Assembly (NCBI RefSeq): GCF_030816015.1
Contig: NZ_JAUSXN010000001.1
Span: forward strand, 5,828,001-5,892,000
DNA from: Pedobacter sp. W3I1
Lineage (GTDB): Bacteria; Bacteroidota; Bacteroidia; Sphingobacteriales; Sphingobacteriaceae
DNA length: 64,000 bases
Direction: 5' to 3'
Below the pieces are notes generated by a model. It saw nothing but the letters and a program-made list of their open reading frames with translations. It made no database searches and was not told where the DNA came from. Of this stretch, positions 16,898 to 24,987 are shown piece after piece (positions within the stretch are counted from its first letter, which is position 1; the number at the start of each line of letters is the position of its first letter). A program made the position numbers and the translations under genes.

Positions 16898-18049
16898 TTA
16901 TTTATCGAAATATTTTCGGCTGAGTTGGTCGAAAGTGGGTACGTTATGAAAATGCCATTTATTGATCACCACTCCGTTCCTCATCAACAAAACACCAGGA
17001 TTTGCCCTTACCATACTTTTTAAAGGTACAGCATCAGCATAAAAGACCTCCGAAAACAAGTTGTTCTTTTTGATAAAAGCCTGTGCATCCTGAGCTGAAT
17101 TGGAAGTAAGTAATACCGTGCGGATATTAAACTGCTGCGTAGCATTTAAAGCTAAGGCATTTAGTTTACCAATAGCCGCCTCGTTTGTCGCATGAAGATC
17201 GTAAGCTACAAAGATTAAATTATAATAAGGGTTTTCGATCAGTTCTTTGGTGTAATCAGTACCTGAAGCATCGGTAATGTTCAGGTCCTTAATTTTAGGT
17301 TCAAAACCTTTTTTAACCAGCCTTTTTGTAGGTTCTCCGATAATTTCCCAGTTATTGTCCTTCCAGATTTCAGTTTTAAGATAGGCTTTATCGCTCATAT
17401 CTTTCTCTTCATTGGTTTTCTTGTTTTTTAAGTGATACATGATCTCAAATTCATCTGGTTTTTCTCCCGAAGGAATAACCATTAATGATGGAATATGTGC
17501 ACCAACTTTATAAGGAAGAAAATCGATAACCGGCAAAACATTATAAGTGTATAACCCAAAACCTAAAGATATAACTGTAACTGCGATGGCAATGTTCCGC
17601 TGAGTAGTTTCTTTTTTGAATAAAGGTTGAATGAGGTTCTTGTTTAAGAAAACAACAATAATCAGCGCTAATAGGATCAGATCTTTACTGAACGATTGCC
17701 AGGGGGTAAGTGGAATGGCATCGCCAAAACAGCCACAACTGGTAACTACTTTAAAAGCTGCCGATATAAATGTGAGCAGGGTAAAAAAGATAATGAGAAG
17801 CAATAAACCCCAGGCTACCTTTTTACTCCAGAAACCCAATAGCAATAAGGCACCGAGAACAATTTCTAAAGTACAAAGTAAAATAGCAATACCAGTGGCC
17901 ATTCCACTCAGGAAATTCATGTGAAAAACTTCAAAATATTCCTGTAGTTTATAACCAAAGCCAAGTGGATCGTTTGCTTTAATCAATCCTGAAAATATGA
18001 ATAAAGCACCGACAAAAATCCTGGAGAATCTTAAAAGTATGTTTCGCAT
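16898..18049 (-). CDS. BT_3928 family protein (DoxX/MauE-like membrane domain plus soluble C-terminal domain)
   Basis: Of 383 residues. The N-terminal 150 residues form four helices opening with RIFVGALFIFSGLIKANDPLGFGYKL, a DoxX/MauE signature; TSCGCFGDAIPLTP between helices carries paired cysteines as in MauE-like proteins that handle disulfides. A fifth helix precedes a C-terminal domain of about 200 residues that looks thioredoxin-like (FIKKNNLFSEVFYADAVPL, PGVLLMRNGVVINKWHF). Likely an inner-membrane redox protein. It sits between DUF1599 and the permease on the same strand. Confidence 0.8.
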   Translation of the reverse strand: MRNILLRFSRIFVGALFIFSGLIKANDPLGFGYKLQEYFEVFHMNFLSGMATGIAILLCTLEIVLGALLLLGFWSKKVAWGLLLLIIFFTLLTFISAAFKVVTSCGCFGDAIPLTPWQSFSKDLILLALIIVVFLNKNLIQPLFKKETTQRNIAIAVTVISLGFGLYTYNVLPVIDFLPYKVGAHIPSLMVIPSGEKPDEFEIMYHLKNKKTNEEKDMSDKAYLKTEIWKDNNWEIIGEPTKRLVKKGFEPKIKDLNITDASGTDYTKELIENPYYNLIFVAYDLHATNEAAIGKLNALALNATQQFNIRTVLLTSNSAQDAQAFIKKNNLFSEVFYADAVPLKSMVRANPGVLLMRNGVVINKWHFHNVPTFDQLSRKYFDK

Positions 18050-18084
18050 CTGTATGTATCTATTTTTAAAGGCTATTACGTTAT

Positions 18085-18636
18085 TTATTTAACGCCGAGT
18101 TTGATCAGTGCGAAAACAGAATAGTTCAACATATCCTGATAATTCGCATGAACACCCTCCGAAGCCAGGGTTTGCCCTTCGTTGTCTTCTATCTGTTTTA
18201 CCCTAAAAATTTTCATCAAAATCAGGTCGGTTAATGAGCTAATGCGCATATCGCGCCAAGCCTCACCATAATCGTGGTTTTTGGCAAACATTAAATCTTT
18301 GGTTTCCGTTACCTTTTCTTCAAATCTTTTTTCAACTTCGGCATAAGGCATCTCGTTCGGATCGCTCTCGGTCAATTCGAGTTGCATCATGGCAATAATG
18401 CAATAGTTTACAATCCCGATGTATTCAGATATCACACCCTCTCCTACCTTACTTACTTTTTTTTCTTCGAGGGTACGGATTCGTTGTGCTTTGATAAAAA
18501 TCTGATCGGTTATCGAACTTAGTCTTAAAATCCGCCATGCAGTGCCGTAATCTTTAGTTTTTTTCAAAAATAATGATCTGCAAACTGCAATCACTTCATC
18601 AAATTCGGTAGAGGTATTTGTTTGTGCCAAAGCCAA
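18085..18636 (-). CDS. DUF1599 protein with two tandem copies of the domain
   Basis: Of 183 residues. Two halves repeat each other: KKTKDYGTAWRILRLSSITD with QRIRTLEEK (about 26-60) and AKNHDYGEAWRDMRISSLTD with FRVKQIEDN (about 116-150), each followed by a NYC/NYS..A..L helix. No ATG fits: the frame upstream meets a stop two codons before the first candidate, so translation probably begins at TTG 18636 (or TTG 18630). Divergent from folP. Function unknown; the all-helical duplicated fold with E and D residues suggests a nucleotide-binding or MazG-like role, which is a guess. Confidence 0.8.
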   Translation of the reverse strand: MALAQTNTSTEFDEVIAVCRSLFLKKTKDYGTAWRILRLSSITDQIFIKAQRIRTLEEKKVSKVGEGVISEYIGIVNYCIIAMMQLELTESDPNEMPYAEVEKRFEEKVTETKDLMFAKNHDYGEAWRDMRISSLTDLILMKIFRVKQIEDNEGQTLASEGVHANYQDMLNYSVFALIKLGVK

Positions 18637-18656
18637 TAATTATTTAGTTTTTAGTG

Positions 18657-18664
18657 TATTTTTG
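18657..18664 (+). promoter_or_regulatory. Candidate -7 element for folP
   Basis: TATTTTTG matches the Bacteroidota -7 consensus TAnnTTTG. It places the transcription start near 18671, downstream of the in-frame ATG at 18654 and upstream of ATG 18729, supporting the later start. No good -33 TTTG is visible at the right distance. Confidence 0.45.
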
Positions 18665-18728
18665 TCCTGAAAAAACAAAAGCTAAAGATACATTTTTAAA
18701 GCGAAACCCAAATCCCGAAAGGTTTATT

Positions 18729-19580
18729 ATGGCAGAAAAAAACTTTTTTGAGCCCAAACAAAGCTTAAACATTAAAGGTAAACTTATCGATTTAAGCCGC
18801 CCAAAAGTGATGGGTATTTTAAATATCACCCCCGATTCTTTTTACAGCAATAGTCGCACAAAATCGATAGACGAAGCTTTAACCAAAGCTGCCCAGTTTC
18901 TTAATGAAGGTGCTACATTTATCGATATAGGCGGATACTCATCCAGACCGGGCGCTAAAGATATTTCTACCAATGAAGAGGTTGATCGTTTGGTGCCCGT
19001 GGTAGAAAGTTTAGTAAAAGCATTTCCCGAAGCGGTTATTTCTATCGATACCTTCAGGGCAAAAGTTGCCCAAGAAACCATTTCGGTAGGTGCGCATATC
19101 ATTAACGATATTGCCGCTGGGGACCTGGACGACCAAATGTTAGAAACCGTAGCCAAACTGCGGGTACCTTACATAATGATGCACATGCAGGGAACTCCCC
19201 AAAATATGCAGCAAAATCCTGTTTATAACAATGTATTGTTAGAAGTAATTGATTATCTGGCAAAAAAAGTTGCGACACTTAAGGCGCTGCGTATTCATGA
19301 TGTAATTATTGACCCTGGTTTTGGCTTCGGAAAAACTACTGAACATAATTATGAGTTGCTTAACCAATTGGAAGCTTTTAAAATTTTTAAACTTCCAATT
19401 TTAGTGGGCTTCTCGCGTAAAGGAATGATTTACAAAACACTCGGCACTTCGGCAGCAGAAGCCCTGAACGGAACAACTGTACTCAATACCATTGCACTAC
19501 AAAAAGGTGCGGGCATTTTAAGGGTACATGATGTTAAGGAAGCGGCAGAGTGTGTACGGTTGGTGGAGATGCTGGGTTAA
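18729..19580 (+). CDS. folP: Dihydropteroate synthase
   Basis: TIM-barrel enzyme of folate synthesis joining pterin pyrophosphate and p-aminobenzoate. 283 residues from ATG 18729 (MAEKNFFEPKQSLN). Motifs: NITPDSFYSNSR at about 40, DIGGYSSRPGA at about 75, ISIDTFRAKVA at about 105, MMHMQGTPQNMQ at about 150, DPGFGFGKTTEHN at about 200 and GFSRKGM at about 231. The active-site loops look intact. In this phylum folP and cdaA are often neighbours, as here (272 bases apart with a repeat between). Confidence 0.95.
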   Translation: MAEKNFFEPKQSLNIKGKLIDLSRPKVMGILNITPDSFYSNSRTKSIDEALTKAAQFLNEGATFIDIGGYSSRPGAKDISTNEEVDRLVPVVESLVKAFPEAVISIDTFRAKVAQETISVGAHIINDIAAGDLDDQMLETVAKLRVPYIMMHMQGTPQNMQQNPVYNNVLLEVIDYLAKKVATLKALRIHDVIIDPGFGFGKTTEHNYELLNQLEAFKIFKLPILVGFSRKGMIYKTLGTSAAEALNGTTVLNTIALQKGAGILRVHDVKEAAECVRLVEMLG

Positions 19581-19626
19581 GCGGCTGTTATAGGAGTAAT
19601 CAACATTGGTCGATTATTTGTTATTA

Positions 19627-19766
19627 GATCCTGAAATGAATTCAGGATGACGATTCCCCATAGATTCGTCCTGCTGAACTGGTTTCAGCATCTATTTTTC
19701 GGGTAAAGACCTTGAAATAAATTTACTTCGTACCTTTCCGCTACGCTACAGATCAGGGTGACGATC
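19627..19766. repeat. Compound GTCATCCTGAA-type palindromic repeat
   Basis: ATCCTGAA/TTCAGGATGACG at 19627-19652, then TCCTGCTGAAC/GTTTCAGCATC, the TAAAGACC linker, and CAGGGTGACGATC to the end. It carries the same outer structure as the copies at 1177 and 60134 but with a fragment (TTCGTACCTTTCCGCTACGC) in the second loop. It fills most of the folP-cdaA gap. Confidence 0.7.
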
Positions 19767-19852
19767 TTCAAAAAAAATTAACCGATTAACCAGTTCAAAC
19801 AGTTAACCTATCTTGCTTGTAAACTGAAAACCGTTTTACTATCTTGCCGTTG

Positions 19853-20644
19853 ATGAAAGGATTAGATTTTGATTTCGTAAAATTCACCATTACCGACGTG
19901 GTAGACATTGTGCTTGTGGCACTTTTAATCTATTACGTTTATACCCTAATCCGCAATACCTTAGCTGTTAACCTGCTGGTTGGGATGCTCATTATTGCGA
20001 TATTCTATCGTATTGTTGATGCTTTGCACATGAAGCTGCTTACCGCTATCATTGAGAAATTTATGAGTGTGGGGATCATTGCTTTGATTGTAATCTTCCA
20101 TCCAGAGATCAGGCGTTTCCTATTACTGATCGGGAAAAATGCTTTTTTACAAAAGAATAAAGCTTGGTGGGGTTACTTATTCGGTAGAAAAGAGATTGAA
20201 AGAAATAATTTAACTAGAATAAAACCCATTATTGATGCTTGTAAAAGCATGAAAAAAACCCGTACAGGTGCATTAATCGTTTTTGTTAAATTTTACGACG
20301 AGCAATTTTTCGCCAACAGTTGTGAGCTTGTTGATGCTAAAATATCAAAACGTTTGTTAGAAAGTATCTTTCAGAAAAACAGTCCGCTGCATGATGGAGC
20401 CGTGGTTATTTCTGAAAACAAAATTAAAAGTGCCAGTTGTATTTTACCTTTAACAGATAACGACCAGTTACCCTCACAATTTGGGCTAAGGCACCGCGCA
20501 GGTATTGGTGTTTCTGAAACGACAGATGCAGTTGCGGTAATCATATCTGAAGAAACAGGAGAAATATCGTATGCCAAACAAGGCCGGGTAAGGATGAATG
20601 TTTCGTTCGGAGAACTGGAGAAATTACTGAATAAAGATTTTTAA
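19853..20644 (+). CDS. cdaA: Diadenylate cyclase CdaA
   Basis: Makes c-di-AMP from two ATP. 263 residues from ATG 19853 (an in-frame TTG three codons earlier is possible). Three N-terminal membrane helices (about 10-80) are followed by the DAC domain with SPLHDGAVVIS at about 178 and FGLRHRAGIGVSE at about 210, the two catalytic motifs. The membrane-anchored form matches CdaA/DacA, which in many bacteria controls potassium and cell-wall homeostasis. No CdaR regulator adjoins. Confidence 0.93.
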   Translation: MKGLDFDFVKFTITDVVDIVLVALLIYYVYTLIRNTLAVNLLVGMLIIAIFYRIVDALHMKLLTAIIEKFMSVGIIALIVIFHPEIRRFLLLIGKNAFLQKNKAWWGYLFGRKEIERNNLTRIKPIIDACKSMKKTRTGALIVFVKFYDEQFFANSCELVDAKISKRLLESIFQKNSPLHDGAVVISENKIKSASCILPLTDNDQLPSQFGLRHRAGIGVSETTDAVAVIISEETGEISYAKQGRVRMNVSFGELEKLLNKDF

Positions 20645-20961
20645 GGCACCGATTAAGGGGATTTTTAGTGATTACACAGATTAAAGCAAGGAATCGTCAT
20701 CTCGACTGAAGCGCAGCGAAATGGAGAGATCTATCTTTTAGATTTCTCGACTGCGTTTCACTCCGCTCGAAATGACGATCGCAAACAATTTAATAAGCGT
20801 TAAATTTTGATTGACAGACCAAAAGGAGTTTCCGTGCTTTCTGTGTTTCCGTGGCAAAAAATCACAATAAACGCAAAAATGGTGAATGTTTCCACTCGCC
20901 ATTTCATTATTATTTAAATCACCTTTTATCGGTGTAATCCCTCAATCTGTGTAATCAATCT
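20645..20961. repeat. Intergenic repeat cluster after cdaA
   Basis: No gene seen in 317 bases. 20695-20777 is a palindrome of the CGTCATCTCGACTG..CGAAATGACG type, with inner stem AGATCTATCTTTTAGATTTCT. It is bracketed by two pieces of another repeat in opposite orientation: GTGATTACACAGATT (about 20668) and AATCTGTGTAATC (about 20944), with CGGTGTAATCCC at 20930. Convergent region between cdaA and the bacilliredoxin gene. Confidence 0.7.
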
Positions 20962-21372
20962 TTAGCAGTATTGTTCAAAAGCACCAATCAGGTTATCAGC
21001 AATCATTTGTGCCGGACGGCCTTCAATCTGGTGACGTTCGATCATGTGAACCAATTTACCATCTTTAAACAAAGCCATTGCTGGTGAAGATGGAGGGAAC
21101 GGCATCATGTAATTTCTAGCCTGATCTACCGCTTCTTTTTCCATTCCTGCAAAAACAGTAACCAATTTATCAGGGTGTTTTTCGTGTGCTGCTGCTGTTC
21201 TAGCCGCCGGACGTGCATTTGCTGCTGCGCAACCGCAAACCGAATTTACCACCACCAACACAGTCCCTTCGCCTTTAATAGCTTGATCTACATCTTCTGC
21301 GTTTTTTAATTCTTGAAAACCTACGTTAGTTAATTCCTTACGCATTGGCTCTACTAAATATTCTGGATACAT
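20962..21372 (-). CDS. brxA: Bacilliredoxin BrxA/BrxB (YphP/YqiW family)
   Basis: Thioredoxin-fold protein of 136 residues with the CGC active site in VVNSVCGCAAANARPAAR at about 45-52 and the cis-proline-side block MMPFPPSSPAMALFKDG. It removes bacillithiol from S-bacillithiolated proteins. The partner reductase YpdA is at 54938. A candidate -7 box TATTTTTG lies on the minus strand about 40 bases upstream. Well-conserved family of fixed length. Confidence 0.93.
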   Translation of the reverse strand: MYPEYLVEPMRKELTNVGFQELKNAEDVDQAIKGEGTVLVVVNSVCGCAAANARPAARTAAAHEKHPDKLVTVFAGMEKEAVDQARNYMMPFPPSSPAMALFKDGKLVHMIERHQIEGRPAQMIADNLIGAFEQYC

Positions 21373-21405
21373 TATCTTAGTTTTTTATTTACAATTTCAA
21401 TGCTA

Positions 21406-21413
21406 CAAAAATA
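21406..21413 (-). promoter_or_regulatory. Candidate -7 element for brxA
   Basis: On the minus strand TATTTTTG, matching TAnnTTTG, 34 bases before the ATG at 21370-21372. No clear -33 element is seen, so this is a single-box match. Confidence 0.4.
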
Positions 21414-21469
21414 AGAAAATCGAATGGCATGCACCATCCGATTTATATTTTTAAGGTAAAATTAATTAA

Positions 21470-21949
21470 CTACTTCATACCCTTTATAAAATCATCAAAT
21501 AGCTGAGGATTAGCTATTGCACCTGCTATTATCAATACTACGATTACTATGAAAAGTAAACTTAAAATTGTAGCAATCATTCCACAGATTTTACCTGCTT
21601 TAGCATTTTTATACGATGATTCGGTATACAAACTTGGGTTAAGCTGATATTTTTTCATATCACCTGCTCCTAATATCCAGGCAATTACACCAAATATTAA
21701 CCCAAATATGCCATAAAAGCAACATGCGGGTATAGCTATAATACCCAATACTAGCGAAGCTGTAGCGTTTGGCAGGTTCTGCTGACCAAAACCTCCTCCC
21801 CCAAACTGTCCAAATGGTGGTGGTTGCTGAAATGGCGGCGGGGTTACCGGTCCATTACCTAAAGGCTGAAACGGCGCAGGTTCTGGATTTTGATCTTTTG
21901 AAAGATCAATAGGTTTATTTTCTTGAAGGTTTTCCTGTTCTTCTGACAT
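21470..21949 (-). CDS. CCC-motif membrane protein (DUF4190-like)
   Basis: Of 159 residues: an acidic, proline- and glycine-rich N-terminal 60 residues (PPPFQQPPPFGQFGGGGFG), then a helix ALVLGIIAIPACCFYGIFGL carrying the cysteine pair, a loop and a long hydrophobic helix near the C-terminus. Two membrane spans with a cytosolic disordered head. Families of this layout are common in Bacteroidota with unknown role. It lies 9 bases after the DUF2752 gene, likely one transcript. Confidence 0.75.
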   Translation of the reverse strand: MSEEQENLQENKPIDLSKDQNPEPAPFQPLGNGPVTPPPFQQPPPFGQFGGGGFGQQNLPNATASLVLGIIAIPACCFYGIFGLIFGVIAWILGAGDMKKYQLNPSLYTESSYKNAKAGKICGMIATILSLLFIVIVVLIIAGAIANPQLFDDFIKGMK

Positions 21950-21957
21950 AGTTATAT

Positions 21958-22278
21958 TTAGATCAATTGGTGAGTGTATATTTTGTAAATGTAATTGATT
22001 AAAATAATTACTGCAACTCCTGCAAAAACGATTTTTATCAGCTGTGCCCCAAACATAAAATCGGCCTTAAGGTGAACAATGGTAAATACCACGACAAAAA
22101 TAAGTGGAATTGTTGCAGGATAAAACTTAATGGAAGCCATTAAATCGCCCCGAAATAAAGCCAGAACCGAACGCTGCAAGCCGCAGCCTGGGCAATCAAA
22201 TCCAAAATGGGCTCTAAACGGGCAGGTAAAAAGATGCTCACCTATCCAATCCAGAAAACTATGTTGCCGTTGAGCCAT
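21958..22278 (-). CDS. DUF2752 membrane protein
   Basis: Of about 106 residues from MAQRQHSF; an in-frame ATG four codons earlier (22290) is equally possible. The HFGFDCPGCGLQRSVLALFRGD block is the DUF2752 signature, followed by two or three membrane helices. Function unknown. The start overlaps the 3' end of the YkvA-like gene by about 20 bases, so translation is probably coupled. Confidence 0.82.
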   Translation of the reverse strand: MAQRQHSFLDWIGEHLFTCPFRAHFGFDCPGCGLQRSVLALFRGDLMASIKFYPATIPLIFVVVFTIVHLKADFMFGAQLIKIVFAGVAVIILINYIYKIYTHQLI

Positions 22279-22693
22279 CAATATTGCCAATAAATTTCAC
22301 TTGCCCATCTTTCCATGCTTTATATTTTTCCAGATCTTTAAGCACTTGCCTATACACCAGGTTTAAGATGTAGATATCATCAACAAAGCCTAAAACTGGC
22401 ACAAAATCAGGGATTACATCTATAGGCGAAAGGAAATAAATCAGCCCTCCTAAAATGGCAATAATAGATCTTTTAGGGATTTCGGTATAATCGCCGTTCA
22501 CATAATCTTTAGATACGGCAAACAACAATACCAGCTTCGCCCAAACCCCTTCCAAATCACTTTTATTGGTTACCGCCTTACCAAGTGCGTCTTTAATCGT
22601 ATTGTTGGCTTTGGTTTTATCACTTAAGATCACCGAAGCTTTGCTTTGCGATTTCTTAAAGAACCCAAGTATTTTCTCTCTATTCAATTTCAT
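22259..22693 (-). CDS. YkvA/DUF1232 family protein
   Basis: Of 144 residues. The C-terminal half has AILGGLIYFLSPIDVIPDFVPVLGFVDDIYI, the DUF1232 hallmark (shown here only to name it: core SPIDVIPD at about 96). One membrane-associated hairpin is predicted, with the N-terminal 60 residues helical and basic. Function unknown. First of three adjacent small membrane-protein genes on the minus strand. Confidence 0.85.
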   Translation of the reverse strand: MKLNREKILGFFKKSQSKASVILSDKTKANNTIKDALGKAVTNKSDLEGVWAKLVLLFAVSKDYVNGDYTEIPKRSIIAILGGLIYFLSPIDVIPDFVPVLGFVDDIYILNLVYRQVLKDLEKYKAWKDGQVKFIGNIDGSTAT

Positions 22694-22710
22694 AATTAAT
22701 ACTTTACAAA

Positions 22711-23595
22711 TTAACGGCCAAAAGCATCATAATTGTCTTCCGCGTATTTGGTAAAACGATCTAATAACTTAATATTTTTATTTTCTATCGAGGTTAAATC
22801 ATTATCAACGTTGTTTTTAACGGGAACATACCATTCTACAGGATCGAAAAAATTTCTAAAAGTTTGTTTTTTAAAGGCATAACCATGCCTGGCGAAAATG
22901 GTATTTTTAATAATCTGTAAGTCTAATTTCCTTAAATTCTTTACATCTTCTTCCTTCAGTAGAACGGTTGATGCATTCAATTTAAATATTTGTTCAGAAG
23001 CACTTCGGTAAAAAGTATTGGCTCCCAATGAATCAATTGTTCCATCTTCAAGGGTATCTAAACTTTCTACCATTTTGTGGTCGCTCCAGTCTACATATTC
23101 CATTTCTGTTGGCAGCATACGGTTTGCATTATATTCGAAAGCTTTTTTTAATAATTTAAATTCTTTCTCAGGCCATTTCAGCTCCTTTTTATAAGCGTTC
23201 CACTTGCCGATCAGCGTATCGCCAACAAGGGTAATTTCAAATTTCCCATCGTATTTATCAGTACCAGGTTCATCCAGAATGAAGGTAATTTTACCACCAT
23301 CTTCTGATATTTTGCCCAATAGCGGGCGGCTGTTGCCTGAAACTACACTTTGTGCAATTACGGTATCTTTGGTTATTTTTTTAATATTGATATTCAGTTT
23401 TTTAACCGCATCCGACATATCTCCTTCATATTCTAACTCATCTGTTGTGTAAAAATCGCCAACCCAAAACCCATAAAGTTCTTTGTGAATTTCCTGCTGC
23501 GCAATGCCTGTTACTTTTTCTTTTTTCGTTTTTTTGGTATCTCTGCATGAAAGCATCAAAAAGGGAATCAGAGCGAATAATAAGATTTTTTTCAT
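22711..23595 (-). CDS. YARHG-domain lipoprotein
   Basis: Of 294 residues. The N-terminus MKKILLFALIPFLMLSCRDT is a lipoprotein signal with lipobox LMLSC (Cys17). Residues about 35-150 look like a beta-rich domain (FWVGDFYTTDELEYEGDMSD). The C-terminal 75 residues contain IFARHGYAFKKQTFRNFF, the YARHG domain, which in other bacteria is extracytoplasmic and possibly peptidoglycan related. Likely exposed in the periplasm or on the surface. Confidence 0.83.
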   Translation of the reverse strand: MKKILLFALIPFLMLSCRDTKKTKKEKVTGIAQQEIHKELYGFWVGDFYTTDELEYEGDMSDAVKKLNINIKKITKDTVIAQSVVSGNSRPLLGKISEDGGKITFILDEPGTDKYDGKFEITLVGDTLIGKWNAYKKELKWPEKEFKLLKKAFEYNANRMLPTEMEYVDWSDHKMVESLDTLEDGTIDSLGANTFYRSASEQIFKLNASTVLLKEEDVKNLRKLDLQIIKNTIFARHGYAFKKQTFRNFFDPVEWYVPVKNNVDNDLTSIENKNIKLLDRFTKYAEDNYDAFGR

Positions 23596-23616
23596 CGATA
23601 TGTATATATGTTAAAG

Positions 23617-24243
23617 TCAAATAATTTTCTTTTTGATCAGCCACTCGGCGATTAACAAATTGGGTATCCAGCCTAACCAGGCGATAATCTGGTAAACATC
23701 CATGGGGGCTGGGTGAAATAAATATACTAAAATAACTTTCCATAGCCTTAATGTTATCGCAGAAGTTGCCAAAGCAAAACTGCGGTACATAAACTTTTTA
23801 TGGGCTATTATTTTTCTGCTTAATATCAACTGGACCGCCTTTAGGGTAAACCAGAACCACGAAATTCCTAAAATAATAAATGAGGTTTTAGCTATTAATC
23901 CGCCATTTGCAAACCAGCCAATAAAAATACCAGACGGCGCGGCAAGTAACAATACGAAGCCCGCATACAAGTAGCCCAACCATTTATGTACTTTGGGATA
24001 TTTAGCTAAAATTTTAGGATTAAACTGTGTAAAACCAGCCAGCAGTACAAATATGGCACTGTAAACGTGCACATAAAATATAGGCAGATAGGCTTTGATC
24101 CCTGATACTTCGGTTTGTTTAATCTGCAGAAAAGACACTTCACTGCTCAGCGGAATATAACGTAGGGTAATCTGCCCCATTAACACAAAGAAATAGGCAA
24201 AAAACAATAGCCAGGCTACGCGTTTATAGCTGATGATTTTCAT
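23617..24243 (-). CDS. DUF2306 membrane protein
   Basis: Of 208 residues with about six helices. The segment AIFVLLAGFTQFNPKILAKY followed by HKWLGYLYAGFVLLLAAPSG is the DUF2306 signature, with histidines on helices (HVYSAIF, HKKFMYRSFAL) that might bind heme. Function unknown. Ends 21 bases before the YARHG gene on the same strand. Confidence 0.82.
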   Translation of the reverse strand: MKIISYKRVAWLLFFAYFFVLMGQITLRYIPLSSEVSFLQIKQTEVSGIKAYLPIFYVHVYSAIFVLLAGFTQFNPKILAKYPKVHKWLGYLYAGFVLLLAAPSGIFIGWFANGGLIAKTSFIILGISWFWFTLKAVQLILSRKIIAHKKFMYRSFALATSAITLRLWKVILVYLFHPAPMDVYQIIAWLGWIPNLLIAEWLIKKKII

Positions 24244-24317
24244 TTATTCTGTTAAACAGTAATAACTCATGATCCTAAGAATAAAAAGATGAGGATGTTT
24301 TTCATGATTGAGCAGCG

Positions 24318-24725
24318 TTATTCTTCGATTATTGATAGAAATTCATCGATTGTTAGAATATTAACTTTAGGAAATTCTATTTGTTTTAATATTTTAAAAT
24401 GATGGTCATTTGTTATAATGTAATCAGCATTACTACAGACATAGGCATCTACATACTTATTATCATCTAAATCAGATAAAATCAGTTTCCACTCAAAATA
24501 TATGTCAACTTTTTCTACATTTTTAAGATTTAGCAACAACTCAGCGATATTGCTTGCTACAAGAAAATTTGTTTTTTGTTCTAAAATTTCGACGTATTCT
24601 GAAAGAATGTCGTTGCTAATTACTGTGTGAAAATATCCACTAATTAAAGCATCAAAAATCGGCCTATATTTTGATTTTTTAGGAATTGAGACAAGAAGTA
24701 CATTAATATCTAGTACAACTTTCAT
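24318..24725 (-). CDS. PIN-domain toxin, putative type II TA component
   Basis: Of 135 residues. PIN acidic residues: VVLDINVLLVSIP (Asp4), SEYVEILEQ (Glu) and ILSDLDDNKYVDAYVCSNAD (Asp cluster at about 85-101) with ITNDHHF. This matches the PF13470-type putative toxins, presumed Mg-dependent RNases. Preceded by a 74-codon gene five bases upstream that is the likely antitoxin. Confidence 0.85.
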   Translation of the reverse strand: MKVVLDINVLLVSIPKKSKYRPIFDALISGYFHTVISNDILSEYVEILEQKTNFLVASNIAELLLNLKNVEKVDIYFEWKLILSDLDDNKYVDAYVCSNADYIITNDHHFKILKQIEFPKVNILTIDEFLSIIEE

Positions 24726-24730
24726 TAATC

Positions 24731-24955
24731 TTATTTTTTTCTTAGATGTTCATTCTTCCAAGATTCAATTGTACTTTCATCCCAATTTTTCTCATCCCAG
24801 AGTTTATCCATTTCATCCGATGCCGATTTTGCGAAATATTTGGTCAACATTTCTTTAATATCATTCAATTGATTATCGGATAAATTATATTGAAATAATT
24901 TTAATAGCTCTAGCTGAACATTTGTCAATTTCCCTGTCGCTTCCATATTTTTCAT
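24731..24955 (-). CDS. Likely antitoxin to the PIN toxin
   Basis: Small charged protein of 74 residues. The N-terminal part (LTNVQLELLKLFQYNLSDNQ) and the tail WDESTIESWKNEHLRKK are helical. Similar small proteins precede PIN toxins in this phylum. No DNA-binding motif is obvious. Assigned by position and composition. An alternative start at MEATGK loses three residues only. Confidence 0.72.
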   Translation of the reverse strand: MKNMEATGKLTNVQLELLKLFQYNLSDNQLNDIKEMLTKYFAKSASDEMDKLWDEKNWDESTIESWKNEHLRKK

Positions 24956-24987
24956 TGTGAACTAAAACAAATATAATCAATAATATG

